Assembly: GCF_028389875.1 (NCBI RefSeq)
Contig: NC_084676.1
Span: forward strand, 1,984,001-2,048,000
From: Rhea pennata
Taxonomy: Eukaryota; Chordata; Aves; Rheiformes; Rheidae
DNA: 64,000 nucleotides
Direction of reading: 5' to 3'
In this document: in pieces, positions 26,936 through 39,650 of the stretch
Position numbering within the stretch: position 1 is the first letter of the stretch
Layout of the letters: every line of letters begins with the position of its first letter
Translations under genes and position numbers: made by a program
Notes under the pieces: model-generated
Database searches by the model: none
Seen by the model: the letters and a program-made list of their open reading frames with translations, nothing else
Told to the model about the DNA's origin: nothing

Positions 26936-29900
26936 CTGCTGCCACAGCCAAGCTGGCAGGCCAGGGAGTGCTGCAGGCAAGCATCTGATGTGGGTTTCCA
27001 GCATCCATGCTGGGCTGCACAGGGCACTTCAGCTGACTTCGCATGGGGTGAGACTCCCTTGAGTCCCACAGTGTTGCTCAGGTAGCAGTGGCCAGGAGTG
27101 ATGCACCCACGGCCTCGTAGCCCCAGGAGTAGAGCTGGCAGCTTCCCTTCTGACAGACACAGTACAGGGAGGTGGCTTTGCCCCCCACAGCAAAGAGGGG
27201 TCCCTCCTGAGCCCCCGAGCTCCCATTGGCCCTCCTACTCTTTGCAGACCCAAGCAGTAATGGGTGCTCAGGGGCTGCTGGTCCTGATGTGACTCCCACA
27301 GTACAATAGCAACGTTGCCCAAAGCTGTGCTCCATGGCATAACGGAGGCAAGAGCTCCTGTTCTTAGGGATGAGCTGATCTGCCCCAGCACAGGTTTTGG
27401 GAGACCAGGACCACGGTCCTGCAAGGAGACAGTGCTTTCATCACTGGCCTACCCAGCTGCCTTTAATACAGCCCTTTTCGCAAGGGCCCTGCACAGGCTG
27501 GTGGTTACTCCAGCTCCGCTGTTACTCAACCTTGCCCACAGGGTGAGGAGCATGCAGAGGATGTCCAAGGTCAATATCTCACGCCCTTCAGCCCTTCTCT
27601 GCTCCTGAATGCAAGACTGATAATTACCCCATGGCCTTTGAGGGCCCAGGCCCCCAGAGACCCAGGGCTGCAACTCGGGCCCATCTCTCCCTGCTCTGCA
27701 CCAACAATCCCCCGAAACGTCACTGCAGCAGGCTAGGAGTAGTGGGAGCCTCTGGTATTAGAGGGCTGCCGCATACAAGTCTCTGCATGTGGCTAGGTGT
27801 GGAAACACAGCTTCTGCTTATCACGGGCTTGTTTCTACTTTGAACAAAGCAGAAGTAGAACTCAGCTAGGGCCCAGTACAGCTTTTGCCTTCCTCCTTTT
27901 CCCCTCCAGTCACTCCATCTGGGGAAGACATGTCCCTGGGGTGGAGATGGCACAGGTAGCCCCACAACCCCTTCCCTCCCACCCCCCGCCTCAGGGTGGA
28001 AAGTAGTGTAGTGCATAGGGACCCTCAGGGCTTGTGCCAGTGCTGGGCAAGCACCAGAGCCATGCCATCCTGCCAGGCTCCCACCTCTGCCTCTTTAAGG
28101 AAGCCACATCTGTTTTGCTAAATGCAATCATTGCCACTCATGGAAAGTTTGCTGACATTTATGGTGTGAGTGGCTGGAAGGACAGAGCAAAGGATGCCAG
28201 TAGTGCTGGTGGCAGCTGAAATGCCATAGTTTCCATCCCACCTTTCCAAAGGCATTAGAGCCAGCCAAGCACTGTCCATCCCTGGTACCTCTTGCATAGG
28301 GCCAGGCCCTGGAATACTGCCACCAATCATCTTACAGCATCTCAACAACTCCAGTATAACCTGCTGCCAGTAACAATGCTGCCTTCCTGTGTGCCAGGAG
28401 AGCAGAGGTAGAGTGCAGAGATAGGAAACATTGCCCAGAGGCAGGATGGAGATGCTGGGACATCCTCACAGCTGCAAGTCCTACCCCTGTCTGGTAGCCT
28501 GGCACAGCTGGGAGCAGGGTTCAGCCCCAAAACCCACATCCCAACAGCTGTTGGTGGGCTTGGTGCAGCCCAAACCTTCTCTCCTGCTTCCTTCATCCTC
28601 AACAGTCACCTAAGAGCTGAAATTAAGACTAATTCCCCCTAAAGTGCTGCTGAAGCAACTGTGCCAAGCCCTGGTGCTCAGTTCCCACCAGGGGCTGTCC
28701 CTTCCCTGAGCTAGCCAGGAGAAAAGGCCAAACGGAAGGACTAGGGGCATCCCCATACCACAGGGACCTTCCTCAAGACAGCTGACAGGCGCACATCCTC
28801 ATCGGCATGGGGCTGTTCTGGAGGGGAGTAGGGAGCGTGGGCTGGGTTGCTGCACACGCTGTGCAAAAAAGAGCATCAGGGCACCTGCAGGGTGCTGACA
28901 GCCGTGATATTTGTGTGTTGTGGCTGGGTAGTTTCCTGAGAGCTTCCTGTTGGCCTGCTTTCTATGGCACAGGTTTCAAGGGCTCCAGTTATCTTTTTGG
29001 CACCTGCCAACCTGCTAATGAAGTCTATATTTAGACGCTAACCTCCTCAGATTGAGGCAGCAAGACCCACCATTCCTTGTACTTTTGATAATATTTACCA
29101 CAGGAAGGTCTCACCTGCTCCCAGGCAGAGGGCAGGATCAGAAAACACTCTTCAAGCTGGGGAATGTGGCTTTGTGAAGATACTGGGAAGGGCTGGAAAG
29201 AGCCCTGCTGAAGGCCAGTCCATGAGATAAGGCAGGCTCTTCAGGGGCTTCTTGCTGGGCCCGTATTCCTGGCACGGGTGGTGGTGATGAGAGTACTGCC
29301 TGAAACCTGTCTGTGAGCTCAGGAGATGTCACCTACAAACTAGGAGAGTCCTAATGGAGCCATGGCCCTTTTATAGCAGCTGTGGCTGCAGAAGGAGCCC
29401 AGCGCTGTTTGCCTGAGGAAGGGGGTGCGGATTCTCCCTTAGCTGGGATCCTTTTGTTGCTAGACACTCAAGGCACTATCGGTCTGGGAGGTTCAGAGCT
29501 ATGCCGGGGGACATTGGAGCAGTAGCGATGTGTGTGGGCAGGATGAGGGGTGTCGGGGGGGGGGGGAACCCACATCACACTCCCCCTTCCCCCATCCGTC
29601 GGGCCCGGCTGACATCACTCCCCTCCAGGCTAATCTCTTGTCCAGCACCAGCTTCCTGTTTCCTTTCCAATCTCTGCACCGCAGGGCGGCTCCTCTCTGC
29701 TTGGAGCCAAACAGGAAAAGCTGTCCAGCTGGGATCTCATGCAGGGCTGCAGCCCCACTCACTCAGCCCTCACCCAACTGGGCCATGGGCCACCAGCTCC
29801 CCCAGCATCCCTATGAGTGTACCGAAGGGATCTCATGTCCTCCCACACCCTCCCTGGTGTCCTGCTTGCTCCATAGCTCAGGTGCTCGAGAGACGCCAGC

Positions 29901-32900
29901 ACATGGCCCCCTTCCTGTTTGTGCCACAGGAAACCCGGCAGTGGCACATCATTTAGTAAGAAAATGCCACTCTTGGTCTCCCTGCCCCCCTGGGGTTCAT
30001 GGTGGCCCCCTTTGTCCAGCCCCATGGGTATTGTCCAGCCCTCTGGCCAGGAAGATGCTGGGCACCAGGAGCTCTGCATATTGTAGCACAGGTCAGTGCC
30101 CCTGCTACACCAGCAGCCCCGGCCCTCCCCGTATGTCCTGGTGCCACTATCAGCTGGGATGTGCTGGGCAATAGGCTGGACTGAAGCATCACCAACACAG
30201 GCACCTTGGCGCAGCCTTCACTGTGGCTCCCTAACAAGGAGGGATTCTCCAGCTCTGCCTGGCTTCTGTGTTCAAATGGCAGCTCCTGACGCCTGCTTAG
30301 GGCTGGCTGAAAAATCGCCCTACAGGAAAAGCTGCAGCCTGATTATTGAAAAGACACATTGGGGGAACAGGGGAGAAAATGCTGTCTCAAGCAGCACTGA
30401 GAGGCTGTGCTGTGATCTTCACCCCAGCACACTGCGGGGTCGGGGTGCTAATGGGCTCTGTTGCATCAAGGGAGCAGCCAGAGGTGCTTCATGTTCTTGC
30501 TCCAGCTACAGTGGTTGTCATAGCTGTGGTCTCCTGTGCGCCCCTGCCACAAATACTGGAAAGTTTTTGAGGCAGACTTGGGGCTAGGACGTTGCACAGT
30601 GTGATGCTTCCTTTCATAACATTCATGATAAAAAAAGGTGGCATTGCTAAAAGCTACTACTTGAGCTGACAGAATATGAACCAGGGTAAAATCATGCCAG
30701 TGCCTACATGCTGTGAGATACCCTCCATGTGACAACACAGTGGGAGAATTATGGGCTCTTTGCCTCTCTTGGAGGGACATCTGTGGGACTGCTATCCTCC
30801 CCACGAAAAAGGGCCCTCTGTGCTTTATTTGTTGCAAGATGGAAGCCTGTACATCTGCTCTCCTTAGTCCTTCTCAGTGTTTTCTCTGTAGAATGGCTTC
30901 TCACCCCTGCTCTGCCTGCTGTGGCTGGACCTGCTGCAGACTGTGAGAGCTGGCTGTCCTGATGGCGAGGCTCTCCTCTGTCCTCACTCAGCACTCTCTG
31001 CAGAGAGATATACACACGTGATGTCCACCCGCAGCTGTGTAGGGGACATACAGGATGTAACAGGGTGGCTAAATGAGGACAGTGAGCATCTGTGCCTAGA
31101 CTTCTGTGGGGTCTCCCAGCAAGCTCGGGAGAAGGGTGGCAGTACAAGATATGCTGGCAGCAAGTATGGGGCAGCAGCACTTGCAGCTTGTGGGAAGGCT
31201 GTGAGGTGTAGGGGTGACCAGGAAGCATGAGGCTGGGGTGGTCAGAAGAGCCACAAAAGTCCTGGTTATTGGTGGAGACCTGCAAGTGGAGGGTGAGGAT
31301 TCCAAGGAAGGGTTCCTCAGTGCATCCAGCTGAGCTCCAAGGCCATGCAGCCACGGGACCACAGAAGTCAGGTCAGCTTGCATGCTCTAGGGACTACTGA
31401 TGAGTTAGCCCAGCTCATAGGACAACTTACCTTCACTGGAAAGAGTAACAGCTTGCTGTCCTCATGACCACCTATGCAGAGATGTGGCTGTGAGAGCAGC
31501 TCTCACATCCTGACCATGTCCTCTAATCTTAACCCTAACCCTTGCTGTGCAGGTCTTTAGGTGAGTACCATCAGCAGTGATAGCTCTCTTCTTTTTTATT
31601 AGCCAGGATAGATCAGGCTTAAAATTGTCCAAGGCAGAAATCTAGCAGCTGTACCCAGCCTTGGAGTGTGGAGCAAATGAGAGGATGGAGAATCCAGCAT
31701 TTATCAGCTCATTTCCTCAGTGATATCCACCTAGAATAACTTCCTGTTGTCCAACGGAAGCTGCCTTGTGCCCACACGGCCAGCCACCCACACATATGCA
31801 TAGATAGAGGCACAGTGCCTGCATGTGCACAGTCTCACTCACACTCGTGCATAGGCCCACATCCCGCATGTGCGTGCGTGCACACAGGGAGGTTCACAAA
31901 TGTGCAGTGGTGTGTCTGGCTGCTCTCACTGAACTGGTTTGAAACCAGCAACACATGGTTGCAGGAGGCTCAAAGGGTACATGGCCCAGCTGGATGCATC
32001 AGCAGGACCCAGATTTCAGATCAGAGTAAGAGCAAGCTTCTGATCCTCGGGCAGCCGAGCGGGTCCCTCTGACCTGTTACAGAGGTCTCTTATTCTAAAA
32101 AAAATAAAATCATCATGACCACAAACCGCAGGCATGATACAACAATTAAACATCTGGCTCTCATCTGCTCAGGAAGTAACAGGTATGGGAAGCTCAGGCT
32201 CCATCACCCTATACCTTACTGTAGCCTGAGTTCATAGTTTAAGGGGCTGCTTCCAGCCTACTTTACACCCTAGTTCCTTGGCATGGCATTCCTAGGTGGC
32301 ATTTGTCCTCCAGGATCTTCTCACAGAGCTCACTGCTGTGGATAAGGTTTACTTTGAGTTGTGATCTGAGGCCTCACTCTGTTCTTATATTCTTGGGAGG
32401 CCCTTCTGTGCCCACCACAGCATCAGGGTTTTACTCCAGCAAGACTGGGGACAGTATTAATCTCTGATGGTGCAGAGGGGAACTGGATGCAGGCAGTAGC
32501 ACATCCGTGGTACTTGAATGCAGGAGAAGTGACATAGAGCCAGCTGCAAGCCAAGCCAGGGCAGATGGGCTCCTCCAACAGCATTTGGAGCATGTCCAGT
32601 GGCTTCCAGTGTGAATGGCACAGTCCTGAGATGAGCAGGAAAATATGGCTGCATCCACTATGCAGCAGGGACCACAGGAACTTCTCTCAGCTCCCATGCT
32701 GCCACTGTTCCCAAGCTCCTAGAGACACCTGCCACTCTGGCCACTCCCAGGCACAGCCTAGCACTGCTCTGGTCCATCCTTCACTGGATAAGACAGTACC
32801 ATTCGCTTCAATGCCCCCTTCCACCCCTTTTCACCATTGAGTCATGGCTTGGGCTAACACCATCCTAGCCATCTCATCTGGGACTCTGCACCAAGAAGAG

Positions 32901-33006
32901 CATCAGGGCATACCTGGAGGGGAATGTCAGGTGGCTTGCTGCCTTGTCAGCCAAGTGCCATCCTGCACCCGTCAACTCAAAGCTCTCACGCACACACACC
33001 GATCCC
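26936..33006. other. Intergenic between ARAP3 and the STARD10-like gene; no gene seen
   Basis: About 6 kb. Holds a poly-G run near 29,557-29,566 and a short AACCCTAACCC stretch near 31,535, too short to be telomeric. No exon-like segment with conserved protein similarity recognised on either strand. Confidence 0.55.
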
Positions 33007-33012
33007 TTTATT
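33007..33012 (-). terminator. STARD10-like: Poly(A) signal AATAAA of the STARD10-like gene
   Basis: TTTATT on the + strand, 760 bp beyond the minus-strand stop codon; the first good hexamer after it. Confidence 0.55.
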
Positions 33013-33771
33013 GTTCTGCTAGAAACCATAGCAGTAGCAAACAGGAGAGAGGTATGCAAGGGATTGTGAACAGAGGCAGTCAAAGCCCTCACAACACCAC
33101 TCAATGAAGGGGTCCCAGACATAGCTAAGCTGGAGTCTGCCCTTGGACATAAGCCTGACATGCAGGAGAGGTTTAGGGGGGTGGTCCCAGAGACAGTGGT
33201 CATAGGGACTATGGGGGACTTGGTAGGCTAGAGTGCAGCCAGTCTGTATGTAGGGCTGGCAGAGCAGGACCCCAGGCCGGAGGGGATCTGTCCAGACCCT
33301 ATGCCATCCCTGTGCTACTGTAAAGCCTGGGCAGAAGCCCAGGTTCACCTGTAGACCATCCAGTTCTGGACCTTTGAGAGACACCAGGGACAAGCCAGAA
33401 GGTCTTACAGCAGCAAAGGGATATCCAAGTGGCAGAAAGGCTCCTTCTCTCTCTCACAGAGTGCCAAGCCTCTCCTCAGGGCACTCACTCCCTTAGCCAG
33501 CTCTGTCACTTGCACAAGGACTTTTCTGTGGACCACCACAGTCCTGGCAGAGGGGGACCAGGGTGTTCTTCCACCTTCTTTCCAGCACTCAAACTGCAGG
33601 CTCCCATGGGCAGGGGCTCAGTGCCCCAGGGTCAGCATCCTGCTGCCTGGGGTAGGGAGGATCTACAACAAAGGAGTGGGGGAGGAAAGAGATGATAGGA
33701 GCCCAGAGAACAGCCAAGCCCCCACGGGTGCAGATAGGCATTGGCCCATGCCCTGGGCCACCAGTGAGGGC
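33013..33771 (-). other. STARD10-like: 3' UTR of the STARD10-like gene
   Basis: Between the stop at 33,772-33,774 and the probable poly(A) signal. No other feature recognised. Confidence 0.5.
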
Positions 33772-33984
33772 TCAGGCCTCATGGTCACTCATGTTCAGGG
33801 GGTCCTCAGGCAAGCCAGTCTCATCGATGTTCTCCAGTGAGTCAGCATGCTGCACCGACAGCTCGTCCAGGCTGACACTGGGCAATGTGTTCTGCTCCGG
33901 GTACACCCAGGGCTTGTACTCGGGGTCGTGCTTGTGTTTCCACTCTGGATACTTCAGCCCTGCCTTGTAAATTTTCTTCATGGC
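33772..33984 (-). CDS. STARD10-like: STARD10-like last exon (AMKKIYKAGLKYPEWKHKH)
   Basis: Acceptor CCCACAG. C-terminal START helix followed by LSVQHADSLENIDE and stop TGA at 33,772-33,774. Confidence 0.94.
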   Translation of the reverse strand, partial: AMKKIYKAGLKYPEWKHKHDPEYKPWVYPEQNTLPSVSLDELSVQHADSLENIDETGLPEDPLNMSDHEA

Positions 33985-36900
33985 CTGTGGGTAAAGCAGG
34001 TTCAGCCTGTCACAGCCCCTCCCTCCCCCCAGCAGGTTACCAGTACCCGCTCCACTCACACCAGGTGCCCCAAGCCTCCAACAGAGATGCAGCTTGCCCA
34101 GTCTATAGGTACTGTTTCCAGCTCGCCTGCCACTCACTCTTCTGGGGTGCTGGGCAGAGGATAGGGGTGCTGGTTTAGACCACTTAGGTTCCTGAGTCCC
34201 AGTTGTATGCCCAGTAGCATGCTCTGTAACTCCTCTGATCACCCAGTAACCACTCTCCTCTACCTAATGGGCTGCTTCAGGGAAACTCATCACCTTATTG
34301 TGGACAGGGCTGGGCATGGACTGGGGCAGAGGGGAGCAGGACTGAGAGCTTACAACCCTACAAGGACCGGTGTGAGGCTGACTCTGAGCCTGTGATGCTG
34401 GTGCCCCTGGCATGCCTTAGAAAAGGGGCTGAGCACAGCCTGCCCTGCCTGGGAAGGCCGGGAAGTGGCATGGACACCCGGCATGAGCTGCTGGCACCTT
34501 GTGGGCTGACTGTCCTCATGACTGATAGTCAGAGAGTCTCCAAAGACTGGCCAAGAGTTTTGTCACCTTCACACAGAGTCCCCTTCTTCTGCCCACTGCA
34601 GGTCACACGCTTTGCTTACCTTGGGTGCCACAAACTGGGAGACACGGTTCACCACCCACTTTGGCAGCGACCCTGCAAGAGCCCAAATCCCAGTTACTGA
34701 GATGACCAGGGCCAGCCCCCAGGAGGAGATATCATGAACCTCTAAAATCTCTGCCAATGCACTGATCCAGTAGCAGCACTTGACTAAGGTGCCAGGTCCC
34801 ACCTGATGCTGGACAGAGCTGCAGTGGCAGTGTCCACTAGTGAGGCTGGTAGGGCCTCTCCCTGATGCTGCCCCTGCACATGCTGCAGCACCCAGCTGCA
34901 GCTCCTGAGCTGCCAAGCCCCTTGGGCTGATGACAGTTGCCCCACACTATGCCTGGGAGGCATCCCCTTCTGCCCTGGGTTGTTCCTCCTTCCCAGGGCC
35001 CTTCTGGCCCAGGTCACGCCCTCAGGGTGATGGAGGTACCAGTGAGTGAACTCTGGGAGGACAGCAGGACCAGGCTAGGTAGGTGCCTAGTCTTAAGGAC
35101 ATGCCTGCTGCACCTCCCCTTATGCTGGCACGCACCTCGAGGATCCACCTGGGTAAGGTAATAGAGGATGCAGGCACTGGTGCCATTCGCCTTAATCAGG
35201 TAGCCTGTCTGCAAGGACACAGCTCTCACAAAATCCTTCCGGGGTGGGTATTTCTGTGGAGAGATGCAACACACCTCAGAGTCTGCTTGGAGCCACTGCC
35301 CAGCCCTGTGCTTTGTGCCTGGTCTCTTGGCTCCAGTGTCCCTGCACAGGGTTGTGCCGGCTAGAGACTCACCGGATGCTTGACGCTGTAATTGATGATT
35401 ATATAATCATTGCCCAGGGGCAGCCAGGAGCGCAGGGTGACAAAATCTCTGTTCTTCAGAGGACTTGGGCACTTCCCTGTAGAAAGATCCTATTACCACC
35501 TGAATCTGCTGCCCTCATGGGCCTGCATACCCATGCGTGGGTGCAGGGTTGGAGGGGACCCAAGGGCACCTCGGAGTGCAGGGATGCTCACAGGAATAGT
35601 ACCCCACATCAGCGTTGACAGTCAGGCGCCCGATGTCATAGGTCTCAATCATGTTTGAGTCCCACTTCTTGCGGTAATGGGTATCGTGCAGCACATCATA
35701 GAGCGTCTCAGCAGGGACATCCTTGCAGGAGATGCATGTCTACAGAGCAAAAGGATGACTGAACAGCATGAACAACTGCTTGCTGTGCTGGCTGGCCAAG
35801 CCACACACAGCCCAACTCAGCCACACTGTGGGCCTGGGGCAGCATGACTCTGCAGCAGGCACCCTGCCTGCCTGGCTAGCCCTTGTGGGCCCTCAGCTTG
35901 TCACTGAATGATCTTTGGGTGATGATTGCATCATGACCCCCTGCCACTTCTGTGGGCTGGCTGTGAGTCCCAGTGCACAGCATCCCACTGTCCCTATGGT
36001 GGGCTTGGCACCACCAGTGTGCTGCACAGTACAAAGGCACAAGGGCAACAGGGGGTGGAAGGACCCTTTGCTACCTGGAATACTTATCTGAGGTACCTGG
36101 GTTACCTGATCCCAGAGCAGAGTAGCAGCCAACACCAGAAGAAAAGCAGCAAGAATAAGGACTGGTGCCTGGCATGTTTCCACCCGAGCCTTGTCCCCTC
36201 AATCCATTTCCTGGAAGCCAAGTAAATGACCATTCCTACCTTGGCTAAATCACCGTGATGCGCTCAGGTGTGTCAGGATCTGGTTCCCTCCCTGTGATGG
36301 GGGGCTGGTAAGGTTAGCTCGGCCCCAGCTGTAACTGGAGACATGGAGCTGGGAACTGGAGCTGCAGAACTGCACTCCGTCTGTGCAGGTGTGTGCATTA
36401 TTGATGAATCTGGCTGGCCCTGCTCCTCTCAATGCCGGGAGGAAGGAGATGTCATCTGCTCCTCGTTAGAGGCTTTGCATCTTTGATGAGGCATTTGCCA
36501 ATGCCAAGTAATTGGAGACGGCCCTTTGAACACTTGCTGGCAGGTCCCATCAATCTCAGACAAGATTTCCCAAATGACTAGGGTGATCACGCTGTCCTGT
36601 ACACCAAATGTTGAATTTTATTGCTCCAGGACAGGCCTGGAGAAGTGCTGTGCTCCTCAGGATGCACTGGAGGATTGAATGGAAGCATCCAGCTCCACTG
36701 AGGCTAGGTTTGGACATACTGCTCCAGAAGGCTAAATGCTGCCCTCACCTGAAAGTGGTGTTCACAAGTCCTTATTGGGTTCCTGGAAGCTCCACTTACC
36801 GCAACAGAGCCATAACAACGCTCTGGCTTCATAGCCCTGAACTTCTCCCCAGCCTCCTGCCAACCGTGCCCAAATGGTTGCAATGCAATGGCCTCACTAG

Positions 36901-39650
36901 ACACAGTAGGATGTCAGATAGGACTGGAGAGACACAGAGCCCAAAATCAGGCCAGAAGGAAGTTTCCACAGTGAAGAAGTCAGGTGGAAAAAGTTAGAAA
37001 TTCCCTGTGCCCAAACATGCAGAGACTCTCCATATTATATCTATATTACTAAAAAGAGCAGGGCTGTTCTGACCCCAAAGCATCAGCCTGGTGCATCTTG
37101 AGACTTTGCAGTCCAGCTCTCCCACCCAAAACAGGGTGATCTCCTCCATCTCTTCTTTTAGGAATGGTCTCTGGGCAGCACTATCCTTTGCTTTGTGCAT
37201 GCGTCCTGTTTGGTAGGAGGGAAAAGCCACACCAGGGAGGTGTTACCAGTGAAACAGGTTGGGTGACTGAGGGACTGTGCTCAGACCCCACTGATTTGGC
37301 CAGAGGCCTCTTCTCTGTGGGGCTCAGTGGCTGTTTGCAAAGGGTTATATTATATTCTGTATATTGTAATTCTGTATCCTCTCTACAGGGCTGTTCTTGT
37401 CCAAACTTCATTGAAGTTCATGATTTTCCTGCCAGTCCATTTCTCCAGCCTGGCCAGGTCATGCTAAATAGTTGCCCTGCCTCCAGTGTATCAATCACTC
37501 CAGACAATTAAGTGTTGCCTGCAGATTTACTGAGCGCACTCAATCCCACCATCTCAGTCCAATGAAAGCATTACAGACGGAACCCAGCATGAGTCCCTGA
37601 GGGATGCCACTGACAACCTGTCTCCAGTTGGACTTTGTACAGCTGATCACCACTTCGAAAGCCTGGCTCTCCTGCCAGTTTTCCACCCATCTTATTGTCC
37701 ACTTCTTCAGTCCAGATCTCAGCAATTTGTCTGTAAGGAGACTATGGGAGACCCTATTAAAGGCCTTCCTGAAGTCAAGGTATAGAGCATCCTCAGCTCT
37801 CCCCATCTCCACATAGTCAGTTATCTCACTGAAGAAGGCAGAATGGTCAGGCACAACTGACCTTGCTAAGTCCTTATGGACTGTTTACAATATTCTTCTT
37901 GTCCTTCGGGTGCCTGGACATAAATTCCAGGAGGATGTGCTCCATCACCTTCTCAGGCATGGAGTAGCCTATAGTGCCCTGGAGCCTCCTTCTTGCCCAT
38001 CTGGAAGGTGTATGTGACATTTGCCTTTCCCCGGTCATAGTGACATCAACCAGTACCCTCCCTATCAGGTGTCCTGTCAGGTCCTATGGACTTGTACATG
38101 CTCAGCTGGCTTAGGAGCTCCCTGTGTCTGTCCTCTGATCCTGTCCCACAGACTCTTGCCTGACTCACCACCTATCCTGTGACAAAGCTGCATGGACTGC
38201 AGCTATCCGTCTGCAGAGTGTGCAGCTCCTCTTCCTCCTTGTTTTCACAGCCTGGTTGTACTGAAGAGCCTGCATCCATCCATTGTAGCACTGCAGCTTT
38301 GTGAGCTTTCCCTCTATGTCTCAGTGATCTCAGAGCGGTCACGGTCCTGCAGCTGCATGTGGACATTCAGCTCCTCCCGCCTGTCTGCCAGACTAGGTGC
38401 ACTTATGCATAGGTACTGGAGATGGGCTCCTAGTCACTCTGTATTCCTAAACAGAGAATTTAGGTTTGGGGAAGAGCCTCCCACAGCATGCTGTACACCA
38501 GCGGCTTCCTCACTGCCTCCCCATGCCTTTCCTGCTCTTCAGATTATAGTAACAGTTGCCTGACAAACTTAGTTTAAAGCCCTCCTTACCAGGTTAGTCA
38601 GCCTGTTGGTGAAGATTCTGACTCCGTTTGCTCAGATGGAGCTCAATCCTGCTCAGCAATCCTCCATCCTCAAAGAGGATCCCATGGTCATAAAAGCCAA
38701 AGCTCTGCCCGAGATACCAGCTGTGTAGCCAGGTGTCGACCTGTGGTATATGCTTGCTCCTATGCAAGTCCTTCCCTTTCACCAGCAGCACTAAGAACAT
38801 GACAGGGCCCCCTTCAAACCCTTTACCCTCGCCCAGTTCCCTGTAGTCAATCTTAATATGCTCAGGGTCACCCAGAAGTGCCACTGGTGCCCATGCAGAT
38901 GAACAACAAAAATACCAAGGGCTGAGTGCACCTTGCTAATCTGTTTGTGACATCCCCAGTCATCTTGGGGAGCAGCAGACCTCCCAAGACAGTAAGTCAG
39001 GTCAACACATGGGAGACTCATAAACACTCAAGGTACTCAGCCATCACAGGATAAAAAGTGATGTATGCCCAGAGGAGAGGCCATGCCCACGAGGGTGACA
39101 GGGTGACACACATCTCATGCTCTGGGACTCCCAATGAGGACAGTCTCCACAGTGTAATTGATCCAGGGCCTTTCTGCCTGTGTCCAGAATAAGGGCGGCC
39201 GCAGCTGCAGTGCGCAAGAGCACCTGAGCGCATGTACATGTATGCAACAGCACATGTTTCAGGACATGTTTAGAAGGACTAACTCAGTCAGTCCCTGGGC
39301 TTTGAGGGCAGAAACATCCTTGTCTGCAGCCAGGCTGGACCAAGGTGCAGTGCTCAGTTTGGGGGTAACACTTGGGGACCATTGGGAGCCACTCTGGCCC
39401 CAAAGCAAGAGGGCATGCAGGTTGGGCAGACAGGGACGGAGGCAGGAAAGGGCTCGCAGTCCCGTGTCCGCAGGCATCCACTTACCTTAATTTTCTGCAC
39501 GGTGCAGCTTTCTTCCTGGCCTTGACTCCACACAGTCACGCCACCCTTGTTATACCGACAGTGCCAGCCTTCCAGATTCTCACACTGATCCCTGAATGAG
39601 CTGAAGTCAGAGTCATCCGGAATATAAACCATCTCCCCTCCTCTGGACAT
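33772..39650 (-). CDS. STARD10-like: STARD10-like START-domain phospholipid-transfer protein, whole coding span
   Basis: Six coding exons, about 266 residues (human STARD10 about 291). START proteins carry one lipid in a hydrophobic pocket; STARD10 moves phosphatidylcholine and phosphatidylethanolamine. Order seen: IPDDSDFSSFRDQCE, DVPAETLYDVLHD, RKKWDSNMIETYDIGRLTVN, PLKNRDFVTLRSWLP, IINYSVKHPKYPPRKDFVRA, SLPKWVVNRVSQFVAPKAMK, KYPEWKHKHDPEYKPW, and the STARD10-specific tail ELSVQHADSLENIDE. It ends NMSDHEA with acidic CK2-like sites; CK2 phosphorylates the STARD10 tail. All exon phases close. Identity to human STARD10 is about three quarters over the C-terminal half. Because it sits beside ARAP3 rather than ARAP1, I think it is the ohnologue of STARD10 rather than STARD10 itself, but STARD10 cannot be excluded without a tree. 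Confidence 0.92.
34620..34672 (-). CDS. STARD10-like: STARD10-like exon, 53 bp (SLPKWVVNRVSQFVAPK)
   Basis: Acceptor TTGCAG, donor GTAAGC. LPKWVVN is the canonical START motif before the last helix. Confidence 0.95.
35136..35253 (-). CDS. STARD10-like: STARD10-like exon (KYPPRKDFVRAVSLQTGYLI)
   Basis: 118 bp, acceptor TCCACAG, donor GTGCGT. Ends YYLTQVDPRG. Confidence 0.95.
35373..35476 (-). CDS. STARD10-like: STARD10-like exon (CPSPLKNRDFVTLRSWLPLG)
   Basis: 104 bp, acceptor CTACAG, donor GTGAGT. NRDFVTLRSW corresponds to human NRDVITLRSW. Confidence 0.95.
35592..35739 (-). CDS. STARD10-like: STARD10-like exon (DVPAETLYDVLHDTHYRKKW)
   Basis: 148 bp, acceptor CTGTAG, donor GTGAGC. Continues DSNMIETYDIGRLTVNADVG. 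Confidence 0.95.
35740..37389 (-). other. STARD10-like: STARD10-like intron, part before the CR1 relic
   Basis: No exon or known repeat recognised. Confidence 0.5.
37390..39010 (-). mobile_element. Decayed CR1 LINE with esterase and reverse-transcriptase remnants
   Basis: On the minus strand, 38,570-39,010 carries a broken CR1 ORF1 esterase-like segment (DPEHIKIDYRELG). After a poorly matched middle part, 37,540-37,850 carries a reverse-transcriptase fragment (LYLDFRKAFNRVSHSLLTDK, VSGIPQG). Frames are interrupted, so it is inactive. It lies inside the first STARD10-like intron, in the same orientation as the gene. Confidence 0.82.
39486..39650 (-). CDS. STARD10-like: STARD10-like first recognised coding exon (IPDDSDFSSFRDQCENLEGW)
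   Basis: Donor AAG|GTAAGT; aligns with the human START N-terminus (VPDDQDFRSFRSECE). I start at ATG 39,648-39,650, preceded in frame by a TGA. A splice acceptor ATGTCCAG just after that ATG is an alternative, with the true start in an upstream exon. Confidence 0.85.

Noticed and set aside
31530-31550. Interstitial telomere repeat
   Set aside because: Only two AACCCT units; expected by chance.
39158-39490. Open plus-strand frame opposite the START exon
   Set aside because: Shadow of the minus-strand START gene and its intron.
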